Origin: Zopfochytrium polystomum | Taxonomy: Eukaryota > Chytridiomycota > Chytridiomycetes > Chytridiales > Chytridiaceae | Length of the DNA stretch: 64,000 nt | Direction of reading: 5' to 3' | Assembly: GCA_025765615.1 (NCBI GenBank) | Contig: JAIVFJ010000029.1 | Span: 186,001-250,000 of the forward strand | In this document: piece after piece, positions 20,808 to 32,651 of the stretch | Layout of the letters: every line of letters begins with the position of its first letter | How positions within the stretch are numbered: position 1 is the stretch's first letter | Position numbers and translations under genes: made by a program | Notes under the pieces: model-generated | The model's database searches: none | Seen by the model: the letters and a program-made list of their open reading frames with translations, nothing else | What the model was told of the DNA's origin: nothing

Positions 20808-21766
20808 TCACGTCGCGCTCTTCACGAATCGTGCCACCACGTGTGGGTAGAGACTTGCCGAATTCTAAGAAGGACCGAATCAATACCACTCCTGTCAGGG
20901 GGGAGTGCTGGCTCACCTCGGCAACGGGGTACTGCACCTCCACCTTTTCCCACCCTCCCAGCTCCTCCAACCACTCCGCGCTATCCCTCACAATCTCACA
21001 ACCCCCCGCGCATCGCGTCCACACCGGGTTCCAGATCCTCTGCACGGTCCTCGCCACCGAGTCCTTGGACCCCACGTGCTCGTACAGCAGGATCTGGCCG
21101 CCCGGTTTCAGGAGGCTCTGCAGGTACTCGAGGTGGGAGCGCGGGTTTGGGATCGAGCAGAGGACCTGGACGAGGACGATGGTGTCGATTGATGAGGCGG
21201 TGATGGAGGCCGCGGTGAGAGATGAGCGGTCGGGGGTTAAGCCGGCGGGGATGATGGTTGCCTTGGAGTGCAGGCGAGATCGGATGAGGTTTGCTTCGAG
21301 TTTGACCCGCAGCGTGTCGAAGGGCTCGAGGCAGAACAGCCGTTCGATCTGGAAAACGAAGCCGCTTCAGGGGTGGGACGGGGGTGGATGGGCTCACCTC
21401 GTCCGGCTCGTAAAACTTGACATTCTCCCCGCTGCCCGCGCCGACTTCCAACACCCTCCCGCGGGCCAAGCTCAGCAGCGCCCTCTTTATGCCCTGGTTC
21501 ATCTGCGCGGCCTGACCCAGCAGCGCCGACAGCCCGTGGCCCAGGATGAGCCTGCCCCATCGGAAGGGGTTGATCAATCCAATGAGTCCTGCCGCTTTGC
21601 TGCCGAACTGCTCTCGGACGGCGGGGACGAGGCCGTAAAAGACCATCATGAAGAGCAGGATGGCGGGTTCGAGCGATGCGTAGGCGTAGGCGAGCGGGTT
21701 GGAGGGTTTTGAGAGCTGGGCGGTGAGATCGTTGGAGCGGATGGAGATCTGCGAGGGCGTCGACAT
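20808..21766 (-). CDS. METTL7-like membrane-associated methyltransferase
   Basis: Three exons, complement of 20808-20864, 20917-21348 and 21398-21766, with introns of 52 and 49 bases, giving 285 residues. The N-terminus has a hydrophobic anchor (PAILLFMMVFYGLVPAV). The SAM-binding motif is VLEVGAGSGENVKFY, followed by ERLFCLEPFD, DTIVLVQVLCSIPNP and LLKPGGQILLYEHV. Those blocks match class I methyltransferases of the METTL7 type, which in animals are endoplasmic-reticulum or lipid-droplet thiol methyltransferases. The substrate here is not known. Exon 3 was chosen because the duplicate at 22857 has the same exon ending (HVVARF). A decayed paralogue lies 1.1 kb away on the same strand. Confidence 0.85.
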
Positions 21767-22856
21767 GATGCTGCTGTGCTGGGGTTGGCGGTCAGCCGAT
21801 GTCTCTTGCGTGGACGAAAAAAGCTACCACACCCAAAAATTGGATTGTTGGAGGGAGGGCGCAAGAAAACTACCGGTCGGAGGCGGGTTGGAGGAGTCAG
21901 CGGCGCGTGGGCGGGCAGGGTGTCGGGTAAACACGAAGCAGCACGCACATAACAGGTAAGCCACACCCACACAACTGATTTCACCAACGCCGCGAGGACA
22001 GCATCTCGTTGAGTTTTTTAGTAGTGCACCTGGATTTGGTAGCGTTGCCAGCGCAATGATATCAGTCAGTGAACTTGTCGCTCAACGAAGTAATAACAAG
22101 CACTCGAGAGGAAGAAGTCATAAAAGGACATGCAGGGCCTGAAGCAGCAAGGGCCGAGTGGGTCACTGAGCTGTGGCTGGCGCGCTCACCCAGTCGAGCC
22201 TTACTGTCTACGACGTCGCCATCGGGCTCGACCGCCGAGCCGTCCTCCTCCAAATTTTGCCGCCAGCAGGTCCAGCCGTACGCTTGCTGCTCCGGCGTCA
22301 CTTTGGTCGCAGGACGCGACCACTTGCCTCGTCGACGCGTGCGGTTCCACACCAGAGAACCCATCTACCCCGCTGGCCAACGTCAAGCCCGCCTGCCAAT
22401 TTTTGTCGCGTGTGCTTGGTCGTTTAGTGTGCCACACAGAATCTGAAATCGAACCTCATTGGTTACTTCCATCATCAATCTCCTCCTCCTCTGAGGGCGA
22501 ACTTTGAGAAAGGAGCTGCGCGCTGCACGTCCCCCTCTCCAGCCGCTGCAGTCACTACTCCCACCCCACCGCCACATGATGGATCAATGGAGACCACCTC
22601 CCTCTTGGAGGGGCAAGTCTGTAATTAGCGGTTCCCTGTAGTCAGTCCATTCTCGTCATTGCAGGAAATGATACTTCACGAATACGATGGCATGATTATT
22701 TCCCGTCAATGAGGATATCGGAGAAAAAGATAGAGCGCGAATAATGGATGGAAGAGGGTAACCAATAGTGGGAAGAAATTGGTGATAAAAACAAAAAAAA
22801 ACCGAGTACATAAGCGGACCGGCCGTTGAAAGGGGACCACCTTTGTACACGATGTA
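21767..22856. other. Intergenic between the METTL7-like gene and its pseudogene
   Basis: The only possible coding segment is a minus-strand ATG frame at 22062-22364 (about 100 residues, starting MGSLVWNRTRRRGKW). It has no motif I recognise and could be chance or one exon of a small gene. Confidence 0.3.
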
Positions 22857-23780
22857 TCAAGCACACTTCATGAAACGCGCAACTACGTGTCGGTACACAA
22901 AGGCCGAATTCTGGCCAACAGGAAGCATTAGAAGTAAGGTCAACGGGCTTTTCGCGGTCTCACCTCGGCAACGGGGTATTGCACTTCGACGTCTCCCAGC
23001 CTCCGAGCTCATTCAACCAATCCGCGCTGTCCCGCACAATCTCGCAGCCTCCTAAGCAACGCGACCACACCGGGTTCCAGATCCTCTGGATCGTTCTTGC
23101 GACGGGATCTTTGGAACCAACGTGCTCGACAGCAAAATTTGGCCCCCAGGTTTCAGAAGGGTTTGGAGGTACTGGAGGTGCGAGCGGGGGTTTTGTATCG
23201 AGCATAGGACTTGGACGAGGACGATGGTATCGATGGAAGACGGGTGAAGGAGGCAGCGGTGAGCGCGGAGCGATCGGATGTTAATCCTGAAGGGATAACA
23301 GTAGATTTGGATTCCAGCCGAGATCGCGCGAGGTTAGACTCCAGCTTCAATCTCAACGTGTCAAACGGCTCCAGGCAGAAGAGCCTTTCAATCTGGAATG
23401 AAAGCGTCAATTTTCCATCGAACGGCTGCCGAAGGGACAGTCACCTCTTCCGGCTCGTAGAACTTGACGTTCTCCCCGCTGCCAGCACCGACCTCCAGGA
23501 CCCTCCCGCGTGCCAAACTCAGCAACGTTTTCTTGATGCCTTGGTTCATCTTTGCGGATGCCGTGGCCCAGGATGAGCTTTCCCCACAGGGACGGGTTGA
23601 GCACGTTCCCAAGCTTGCCGCGGCCAAACTGTTCTCGACGGCGGGGAGGAAGCCGTAGAAGACCATCAAGAAGAGCAGGATTGCGGGTCTGAACGAGTTC
23701 TGAGCGTATGCGAGCGGGCTGGAGGGCTTTGCGACCTGAGCGCCGAGCTCGCTGGAACGGATGGAGATCTGCGACGACAT
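22857..23780 (-). pseudogene. METTL7-like methyltransferase pseudogene
   Basis: Parallels the intact copy exon by exon: MSSQISIRSS start, VLEVGAGSGENVKFY, intron with GTGACTG...CAG, ERLFCLEPFDTLRLK, and a last exon ending HVVARF. It carries several frame errors. In exon 1 a one-base deletion near PAV and a 20-base deletion before MNQGIK cancel each other but scramble about 30 residues. In exon 2 the frame shifts after TAASFT and again at LLxxEHVG. The copy is therefore inactive. It lies head-to-head with the kinase gene that starts at 23914. Confidence 0.8.
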
Positions 23781-23913
23781 GCTTGGGGCCGACGGCGTGG
23801 GGTTGGCTCACGGTGGGGGAGCGCGTTCTACAAGAGAAGAGACTTGCAAGCCGTCCTCCTTGTCAGCGGCTCAAGGCAACGACGACAACCGCAACGACGA
23901 CGTCAACATACCT

Positions 23914-26411
23914 ATGGCTGACTCGACCAGCCACGGCCTCAAGCGGCCCCGCGAGGGCGGCAGCGATCTCCCTTCCAGCAGCGGATCAGGCAAGCGCCTG
24001 ATGCCGTCCGGGCCGTCCAGATCCGGCGCCAACTCGCCCGCACACCGATCCGCACCCTCCTCGCGGCCCTCCAGCTCAGCGACCTCCCCCACTGGCCCAC
24101 CACCACCGCCCCCGCCACCACCGCCGCCGCCGCCGGGTAGGTCCACTCCGCCGCCCCCTCCCCCCGACGAATCCTTCCTCGCCTCCGGCAGCGACGAGGA
24201 TATGGACCAGGGCGGATCGCCCTCCCCTTCCCCGGACGCCTACACCCGCCGCCCGTCGCCGCCGCGCGCCCCAGCACACCACGCCCACTACGACGACGTC
24301 GACTCGGGCGTAGCCGACTTTTCGCACGGCGGGAGGGGGGCAGCCGCGGCGGGCACCTCCGCCGGTGCCTCTGCCGCCGCGGCGCGCGACAGTAACAGCG
24401 GCAGGGCGGAGGAGGACAACCACGCCAGCGGGCGGGAGGACGGCGAGGCGTCGGACGTGGACGACGACATGAAGTTTGGCGGGAGCGGGGAGATCTACGA
24501 CTCCACGTCGCCCGATCTCGTTTCGGAGCGTTCGCGACCGGGGGCCGCCGCGGCGACCAGCCGGAACAGGACCGAGTTGAGGGAGTTTAAAGGCGTTTCA
24601 AACGTGACGGACTACGAGGTCGAGAAAAAGGTTGGCGAGGGCACGTTCGGTCTGGTAAACATCTGTCGGCACAAAACCATGTCCGGAGTGTTTGCGCTGA
24701 AAAAGATTTTGATGCACAACGAGAAGGAAGGGGTAAGCGGCGTGCTCGCGGTTGCGATTCGGTTGAACTAATGGCTTCATTTCTCTTGAAGATACCCATC
24801 ACAGCTTTGCGCGAAATAAGACTGCTGAAGTCTCTGAACCACAAAAACATTATCACACTGACCGAAATGGCGATTAAAAAAGGTATATTTTTTCACCTTC
24901 AAAAGACCTCACCCACGACATTTAACACCCCTTTAACAAAAGCGGATGGGAAACATAGAGGCGAGATCCACATGGTTTTCCCCTACATGGAACACGATAT
25001 GTCCGGTCTTCTCGAGAATCCTAACGTCTGCTTTACACCGGCCCAGATCAAAAGTTTCATGAAGGCTGCTTGAGGGAACGCACTACTTGCATCTGAACAG
25101 CATTCTCCACCGCGACATGAAGACGGCAAACATATTGGTTGACGCGCGCGGCACTCTCAAGATTGCAGACTTCGGGCTGGCGCGCGCCTTGCTCAAGTCG
25201 AAGAAAGACGTTAAATACACGAATTGTGTCGTGACACGATGGTATCGTCCGCCCGAACTTCTCATGGGCGAAACGATTTACGGACCAGCGATCGACATGT
25301 GGGGTGTTGGGTAAAGTGAACATTTTCGTTGGCTCAACATTCTTGTTCACTGAGAATGCCCTTTGTTCAGCTGCGTGTTCGGTGAAATCCTCAAGCGCCG
25401 ACCCATCCTCATGGGTAACAGCGACCTTGACCAGCTGGAGAAAATCTTCGAGCTGTGCGGGACGCCGACGCAGCAATCGTGGCCGAACTGGGACAAACTG
25501 CCGGACATGAAAGCAATCGCAGGTTTCGAGCGACAACACCATCGTAGCATCAAGCAGAAATTTCATCAGTTGGGTGGCAGTGCTTAATTTGTTTTATGGA
25601 CTTGCTCTAACTGTGGACGCCTTTTGCTTTTGCAGCTTCCTTGAAGACCAGCGCCACATGGGCGCTGTCGAATTGCTCGAAAAGCTTCTCGTTTGCGATC
25701 CGGCCCAACGCATGACGGCCCAAAACGCGCTGACGTCCGTGTACTTTTTCCACTTTCCCCATCCTGCGGAGCCGGGAACTTCAGAGTAAGCCCATCCCCG
25801 TTTGCCCTTTATTTTTGGTGGCATCGAAAACAAGCAAGCGCGAAGAGAAACACTAATGGACTCTTCTCACCCCGAACCATTTCCCCAACACCAGCTTCGC
25901 GAACAACTGGGAATCTTCGCACGAGCTGCAGAGCCGCGAGCGCCGCAACCAGGCGGCCGAAGTCGCGCAGATGCAAGGCGGGAGGAGCATGCTGCCGCAG
26001 CTGCCCTTGCACTACGAGGTGAACCCGAACCGCGGTCGCGCTCCAAGCGGCGGGCGAGGCGGACACCGCGGGCAAGACGGTGCGGGCGGTGGTGGTGGTG
26101 GCGGAGGTGGATATGGATCGCGATACGGTGGCGGCGGTGGCGGTGGTGGTGGCGGTGGGCCAACGGGAGGTGGCGGTGGCGGAGGGTACGGTCGGCACGG
26201 TGGAGGGGATTACCGAGATAGTAGGCGTGGGGGCGGCGGCGGTGGAGGAGGAAGTCGTGGTGGATGGGGTGGCGGCGGTGGGGGACGGGGTGGGGGCGGA
26301 GGAGGGGGAGGAGGAGGAGGAGGAGGCTGGCGTGGGGGGTACGACCGTGACGACCATGGGTCATCCAATTCGCACCGGCCGAACCACCCGCTGCCGCCGC
26401 GACCGGTGTGA
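23914..26411 (+). CDS. BUR1/CDK9-type cyclin-dependent protein kinase
   Basis: Exons 23914-24732, 24792-24882, 24943-25310, 25371-25568, 25636-25785 and 25895-26411. A long disordered N-terminus with a 13-proline run precedes the kinase domain. Motifs seen: [35 protein letters not shown] (PSTAIRE position), [50 protein letters not shown] and AIDMWGVGC. After the kinase come PAEPGTS and [13 protein letters not shown], typical of fungal Bur1, and a glycine-rich tail. The family phosphorylates the RNA polymerase II CTD and elongation factors in the nucleus. At about 25068 the frame breaks within what should read [13 protein letters not shown]: two bases are missing, so this allele, or this base call, is disrupted. 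ATG 23914 is preferred over 23761, which overlaps the METTL7 pseudogene. Confidence 0.8.
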
Positions 26412-26795
26412 TCGGCAATGTGAAAACCATGAAAATAAAAGTAAACTAAACTGCTATCCATTACTGGGGCGCTGCCAACGACTTCTGCCAATAGTGAAAG
26501 ACGAGAATTAGTCAAGTATCGATGTATGGTGAAGGAGACTAGGAAAGATAGGCGAGATGACTCTCGTCGTTGATTCTTCACGCATCACGCTTATGGGGCC
26601 ATCATCAATGTATTCATGTTGCGACGACTGCAACAGAAAAGCAAAACCACCTCATCGCATGACTGAAACTATGTGCAACAGAGAGGATCATCAAAAAAAA
26701 ACGAAGTGTGAAAAGGAAGAGCAAAAAAACAAAGCAGAATGCGAAAACGAAACAGCCAATTGATCACAAGTTATTCAAATCCAGTGCAGATGTCA
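26412..26795. other. Intergenic, 3' ends of two convergent genes
   Basis: Contains an AATAAAA at about 26433 for the kinase gene and an A-rich stretch at 26690-26760. No gene seen. Confidence 0.5.
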
Positions 26796-28362
26796 TCACT
26801 CCAGCGCGTTGTACCAGCCCGACTGGGCTACAACTTCCTTCACGGAGTCGACCTTGAACCAGAGGTAATCGTGGCCGCCGCGCCAGCTGTAGATGAGTTT
26901 CGTCATCGAAGGGCTGGCCTCTTGCGAACCCGTGCCACTTGGGACCACGGGTCCAGGCATGAGAGGGATGGGCACGTGGTCGGCTTGGTCACCGTCTGCT
27001 GAGGAGAGGAGGATGCGATCTGGTTGACCCATGACGGCAAAGATCTCGGACACTGGTGTTCCAGGGGCGCCAAGGATTTTCCCGAGAGACTGCATAACCC
27101 TGTGTGTACAATGAGTCAGCGCGTCAGTCACTTGATCGATCACCATCGAGCAAACTGGAGCAGCAACTTACAGATGCTTCTTGCCGTTGAATCCGTCCAC
27201 ATCTGCGAGGAGACGCAACGTCAGATCGCCTTTCCGATGCGCAAGAAACGAAGAACAGTGGCAACAGACCTTTGACGAATTCGTCCCCACCTGAGAAATG
27301 ACCCTTCACGGCCTTGAGCCTCTGAAACTCGACGCCCAACGCCGACACGTCCAAAGTCGCGACATCCTGCTGCTGGTGCTCAGTCATCTTCAAGTGCTTT
27401 CCCGAGGTGGATGGCGACGATTTAGAATGGTCAGAAGCCGGTTTGACGACTTGGCCCGACTGAAGTGGCGGATTCGCAGTTTGCAGTGCCGCGGGGGTTT
27501 GCTCCGATCCGACGCCCAGAAGGACCACGACCAAGGTGACGCTGGCGGCGGTGATCAGGAAGGCGATCAGCCCGAACACGCACTTTGTGAGGATGGATCC
27601 AGGGCGGTAGCCTGCGAAACGCGAGGAGACGGTCACGATCTTGCCCGATTCGTCGCGTTCGCGGTAGCGCCGCTTTCTTCGTACGCGCGAAGGAAGCGTC
27701 GGCGACGAGGGCGGGTGGAGAGGTGATGGGGTGATGGCGCCGCTGTCGTCGTCGTCGCTGTTTGACGAGGTGCTGGAGGGGGGTGTGTGGCTGGTGGGGG
27801 GGGAGAAGAGGCGCTGCTGATTTGGTTGGAGTTTGTGTGGGGGTTCCCACAAGAGAGGGTTTTATGGTGGTCAGCAGGGATGAGGACGGCACGGACAAGG
27901 ACGACGACCGGAGGCGGCGCGGGGATTCGCTGTGCGAGTCTGACGACGTAGCGCCGAACCGCGACACCCTCCTGCGCGGGCTGTGGCGGAGATTCGCGCC
28001 GCGAGGAGCTGCCTTTGGCCGTGTGGCGGTCCCGGCGTCGGTGCTGCGATCTGAGTAGGAGTCGTCGTCGGATGATGAAGAGAGGGGGTCGAAGGATTCC
28101 GCACCAGAGTCGTCCTGGTGGGAAACGGATCGCTGGGTGGAGGATGCGAGGGTGTGAAGCGAAGCGGTGGGCCTGGATGCGGCTGTGGCGGCTTTCAGGG
28201 AGGAGTCGGGGATGGGGGTGCCGACTTCGACGACCGAGGCGGGGCAAGCGCCGGAGTCGACGGCGGCGGTCGTTGGATCTGGGGACGACGTGGTGGAAGG
28301 AACGGACGGAGGAGTGTGGGTGGGCTTGTCTTGTTTCCCCGTTCGTTTGTTCTTTCGGCGGC
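26796..28362 (-). CDS. Single-pass membrane protein, fungal conserved type, no start codon visible
   Basis: The terminal exons are clear: 26796-27099, 27172-27202 (31 bases) and an exon beginning at 27270. They read FVKDVDGFNGKKHL, VMQSLGKILGAPGTP, LIYSWRGGHDYLWFKVD and stop. Upstream is a helix LTKCVFGLIAFLITAASVTL preceded by a basic RRKRRYRERDESGK, and before that about 180 residues rich in Ser, Asp, Thr and Pro reaching to about 28360. The frame shifts at about 27820-27850, where a 34-base GT-AG segment could be an intron. No methionine occurs in the whole N-terminal part, and upstream homology ends where a repeat of actin-gene flanking DNA begins (28363), so the 5' end may be lost. Function unknown. 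Confidence 0.55.
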
Positions 28363-29534
28363 GGCCACGTAGCCAACAGGGCCCTAGGTACGCTCAGATT
28401 CCGGCCCAGTGCGAGATGTGCTTCGTAGCTGGCCGGCTAGTCGCTTCAGTTCTGTTAACTAGCCTGTGATTCTGTGAAACAGCAAAAAAAACCCGCAAAG
28501 AGCGTTATGGACGGGTACCAGCCGGAGGGCTGACGCGGAGGCCTCCGATTTGCAACTTATCAGATAAGTGTTTATACTTATAAATGGAATAAATTGCGCT
28601 TCCCAGCGATGAGTGCTCTGCGAAACTGAAAGAGCGACCATTCTCAAAACTCAATCTCGTATAGGCTCCTCTCGACACCAAGGCCAGCCGTGAAAAGATG
28701 ACCCAAATTATGTTTGAAACTTTCAAAGTCCCTGCGTCCTACGTTCCCATCCAAGCCGTGCTTTCGTTGTTCGCTTCCGGTCGAACAACTGGTATCGTCA
28801 TGGACTCCGGCGATGGCGTTTCAAATGCTGTCCCAATTTACGAGGGATACGCGGTCCGTAATGAAATTATTTGGAGTGTTTCCCCCGCCGTTCTCACCAA
28901 ACTCGCATCGAAAGCAGTTCTCGTACGCGATCCAACGCATCAACCTCGCCGGCCACGACCTTACCAAGTACCTTCAGCGCATCCTATTGGGCCGCGGCCT
29001 CTCGCTCAACGGCAGCTCCGGGTTCGAAGTCGCCCGCGACATGAAAGAAAGGCGGTGCTACGTCGCACTCGACTAATAGAAAGAAATGACCATCGCCAAC
29101 ATTTCCAGCTCCCTCGAACAAGGATATGAGCTCCCTGACGGCGAAGTAATAACCATTAGCAGCGAGCGCTTCAAGGCGCCCGAAGCGCTCTTCCAACCAT
29201 CACTGGTCGGCCTGGAATCCCCCGGCATCGCCGAGACGACTTACACTCGATCCTCAAGTGCGACATGGACATCCGAACAGAGCTCTACCGCAACGTGGTC
29301 CTGTCTGGCGGGACAACTACGTACCCTGGGCTCGCTGACCGCATGCACAGGGAGCTCATCGAGCTGGAACGGTCGACGATGCCAGTAAAGGTGGTTGCCC
29401 TACCTGAGCGCAAATCTAGTGTCTGGATCGGCGGGTCGATTTTGGGGTCGCTGTCGACATTCCAGCAAATGTGGGTGTCAAACCAGGAGTACCATGAGAG
29501 TGGCCCGCGTATTGTGCACTTCAAATGCCAGTGA
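28363..29534 (+). pseudogene. Actin pseudogene, N-terminally truncated chimera
   Basis: Bases 28363-28665 resemble 29950-30240. After CTCGTATAG the sequence jumps into actin at about codon 107 (AGGCTCCTCTCGACACC, corresponding to the [17 protein letters not shown] region). It continues as [21 protein letters not shown], then an intron-like break, [13 protein letters not shown], an in-frame stop after CYVALD, and further frames with [14 protein letters not shown] and [17 protein letters not shown] to 29534. The first third of actin is missing and at least one stop and one frameshift are present. It is a tandem relative of the intact gene at 30805-32072. Confidence 0.85.
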
Positions 29535-30804
29535 ATCAAGTTAATCTCAGGAGGAAAAGGAGTTTTCCCGCACACCACATATGTTTTTTTCGCTTGCCCA
29601 GTCAAGGACGTTGTTCAAAAAAATATGAATACCCCAATTTGGTTTCGCAAACAGCCGATCTTCAGAACAAACTTAATTGAAGGCTCGCCTTTGGATAAAC
29701 GCGAAGAATAAAGCGGGGCTGCCCTGCAATCGACGCCATTAATTAGCATAAAGTGGGGGTGTCAAAATAAAAAATGTGGTGAGGTTGCTAGTTGACGAGA
29801 CATCAAGAAGGTACTTGGATAAATAGTAATCAATCAGTAAGGGTTCAAAACTTTAACAGTTCGGCTTCCCGATCCGCCGCTCCCGTCAAGAGCACCGTGC
29901 CCTGCGAGCGAAGCTGTTAATTAGCATTAAACGTGTCTACTCCCAGCCTTTGCCAGGGCCACTAAGCCAACAAGGCCCTGCATGCACTCAAATTCCGTCA
30001 AAACGCCGGACGAGCTTCGCAGCTGGTCGGCTAGTTTCTAGTTCGCTCAGCTTGTGAGATTGTGAAAGAGCAAAATGAACCACAAAAGCACAATGTGACG
30101 GGTTCCTGCGGGAACGTTGGGGATGACGACGAGGGGCCGCGATTTTGCATCTTATTTGATTAGTGCTTGAAAATGGTAAATGTGAGTGTGCTGTGAAACT
30201 GAAATCATCAAAACTCATTCTCGTATAGTTTCAGTGCTACCGGTGGCGACTGCGGCTCGGGTACTCCAGCCAATACGAAACTCAAGTATGAACTCTGCCA
30301 GTTCAAGCAATTTGTCTTGATGCTGGTTTTGATTTTGAGAGGTCTTTCGGGCGAGTGATCATTCCATAGGATTTATGCCCGGTGCATTAAAGGTTCGATT
30401 TTACTGGGGGTTGGTTCACCTTCAAGCGTTCGGACAGTCCTGCGATTGAAAGGTCCGAACAGGAGGCACCATGGATGAAAGGCATCAATCCTCGACGGCG
30501 AATTCGAGGAGGGGTGGATTTTTTCGCGCTTCCTTCAAAGTGCTTGGATAAGGAGTACAGCCCACACGTGCATGGATTTGACTGCAGAGATCGGTTGCGG
30601 GCGCGTTTGACAAACAGAGGCAGAGAGCAGAAAACACAGGAAAGAAAAAACAATCAAATTCACCTTCCGTCCACCCCCAGGAGCGAAGCCTGAAGCATAC
30701 ACGGTCGATTCGAAGGACGCTCGCCAGTGATATATATTAACGAACTCGTTCGACCTCTACCCATCTCATTTCGCACAAACACTTCGGAAAAACACTCAGG
30801 GAAA
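29535..30804. other. Intergenic; upstream copy of the actin-flanking repeat and TATA region
   Basis: 29950-30240 is the second copy of the segment also found at 28363-28665 (both begin AGCCAACA.GGCCCT and run to CTCGTATAG). The rest has no coding signal. A TATATATTA at about 30730-30738 lies some 70 bases before the actin ATG. Confidence 0.55.
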
Positions 30805-32072
30805 ATGGTTCAGACGCTCGACGACGTTGCCGCCATCGTTATCGACAATGGATCTGGCATGTGCAAGGCCGGCTTCGGCGGTGACGATGCTCCTCGAGCG
30901 GTTTTCCCAGCAATCGTCGGCCGCCCTCGTTACCAAGGTGCGATGGTCGGTATGGCGGAAAAGGACTCTTTCGTTGGCGACGAGGCTCAAGCGAAGCGGG
31001 GCATTCTCTCGCTGCGGTATCCGATTGAGCACGGCATCGTTACAAACTGGGACGACATGGAGAAAATATGGTGGACACCCCGCATCTCTTTCTTTCTTCT
31101 TTTCCGTCATTAATTTTGCACCTGTTGCAAAAGGCATCACACCTTCTACAACGAGCTTCGCACTCCACCTGACGAGCACCCAGTTCTACTTACGGAGGCT
31201 CCTCTCAACCCCAAAGCCAACCGTGAAAAGATGACCCAAATTATGTTTGAAACTTTCAACGTCCCTGCCTTCTACGTCTCCATCCAAGCCGTGCTTTCGT
31301 TGTACGCTTCTGGTCGAACGACCGGTATCGTTATGGACTCCGGCGATGGCGTTTCACACGTTGTCCCCATTTATGAGGGATACTCGGTCCGTCATGATTC
31401 TTCTTTTCAATCATTTTTCACTCGCCGTTCTCACCAAACTCTCACCCAAAACAGTTGCCTCACGCAATCCAACGCATCAACCTCGCCGGCCGCGACCTTA
31501 CCGAGTACCTTCAGCGCATCCTAATGGACCGCGGCTACTCACTCATTGGCAGCTCCGGGCTCGAGATCGTCCGCGACATCAAAGAGAAGCTCTGTTACGT
31601 TGCCCTCGATTATGACCAAGAAATGACCATCGCCAACACCTCCTCCTCCGTCGAAAAAGCATACGAGCTCCCCGACGGCCAAATCATGACCATCGGCAGC
31701 GAGCGCTTCAAGGCGCCCGAAGCGCTCTTCCAACCATCACTGGTCGGCCTGGAGTCTCCTGGCGTCGCCGAGACGACTTACAACTCGATCCTCAACTGTG
31801 ACATGGACGTCCGCAAGGAACTTTACGGCAACGTGGTCTTGTCCGGCGGAACGACCATGTACCCCGGGCTCGCCGACCGCATGCACAGGGAGCTCACCCA
31901 GCTGGCGCCGTCGTCGATGAAAGTCAGGGTGGTGGCGCCGCCTGAGCGCAAATTTAGTGTCTGGATCGGCGGGTCGATTTTGGCGTCGTTGTCGACGTTC
32001 CAGCAAATGTGGGTGTCAAAGCAGGAGTACGATGAGAGCGGCCCGGGTATTGTGCATCGCAAATGCCAGTGA
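30805..32072 (+). CDS. Actin, divergent but intact
   Basis: Exons 30805-31070, 31134-31386 and 31455-32072 give 378 residues, the normal actin length plus a slightly longer N-terminus ([20 protein letters not shown]). Nucleotide-binding and structural motifs are present: [76 protein letters not shown] and the C-terminal HRKCQ, where Phe is usual. Actin polymerises into microfilaments in the cytoplasm. Substitutions at positions that are nearly invariant in fungal actins (for example [13 protein letters not shown] and [14 protein letters not shown]) suggest a specialised paralogue rather than the main actin. A TATA box lies about 70 bases upstream. Confidence 0.9.
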
Positions 32073-32473
32073 ATCAAGTTAAGCATTGGCGTCAAACGGT
32101 TTTCCTCCACACCACGTTTTAAATTTTTTTTCACTCAAACGCACCAATATTGTTGAATAAATACGAAGATCCCTCACGGCCCTGAAACCAAATGATTCTC
32201 GTTCAAATTTCTTTATTTAAGACTTGTCTTTGGATTCACACGAAGAACAGAGCGGGGGGTTTGACAACTGACATTTGTTCAGCAAATGCAGTCATTAAGA
32301 GGCAATTTGTGAGGTGAATTTCGAACAAAATGTGTTGGCTTGCTGCGTGAAGAGACATTACAGTGAATTTCATATTACTTGAGATTTTGGGGCTGAAAAA
32401 AAAAATGTTTCGGGGGGACAAAACTTTTTTTTTGCTGCCTCAAATCTCAAGGACCAGCCGGGGTAAATCCTAA
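32073..32473. other. Intergenic, AT-rich
   Basis: 3' flank of the actin gene up to the Harbinger end. No gene or repeat recognised. Confidence 0.5.
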
Positions 32474-32651
32474 ATTTGCCCCGGAATGGCAGCCACCAGT
32501 GTGGTAAATGCCGTGGCAAATTTGCACGGAGGCCAAACTGGGGCAAATCCGTCCCAATTTGCCCCAGTTTATTCGCTGGGGTATTCCTTTTCTAAACAGA
32601 CAAGTCAGTGTTGCTCGTTGCGTTGCACTGCCCCTTGACGAATCCGCCGTC

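Noticed and set aside
20831..21712. Plus-strand 293-codon frame
   Set aside because: Antisense to the METTL7-like gene, whose spliced protein is complete and motif-bearing.
27633..28376. Minus-strand Arg/Pro-rich frame of 247 codons
   Set aside because: Wrong frame of the Ser/Asp-rich N-terminal part of the membrane-protein gene, and it has no ATG.
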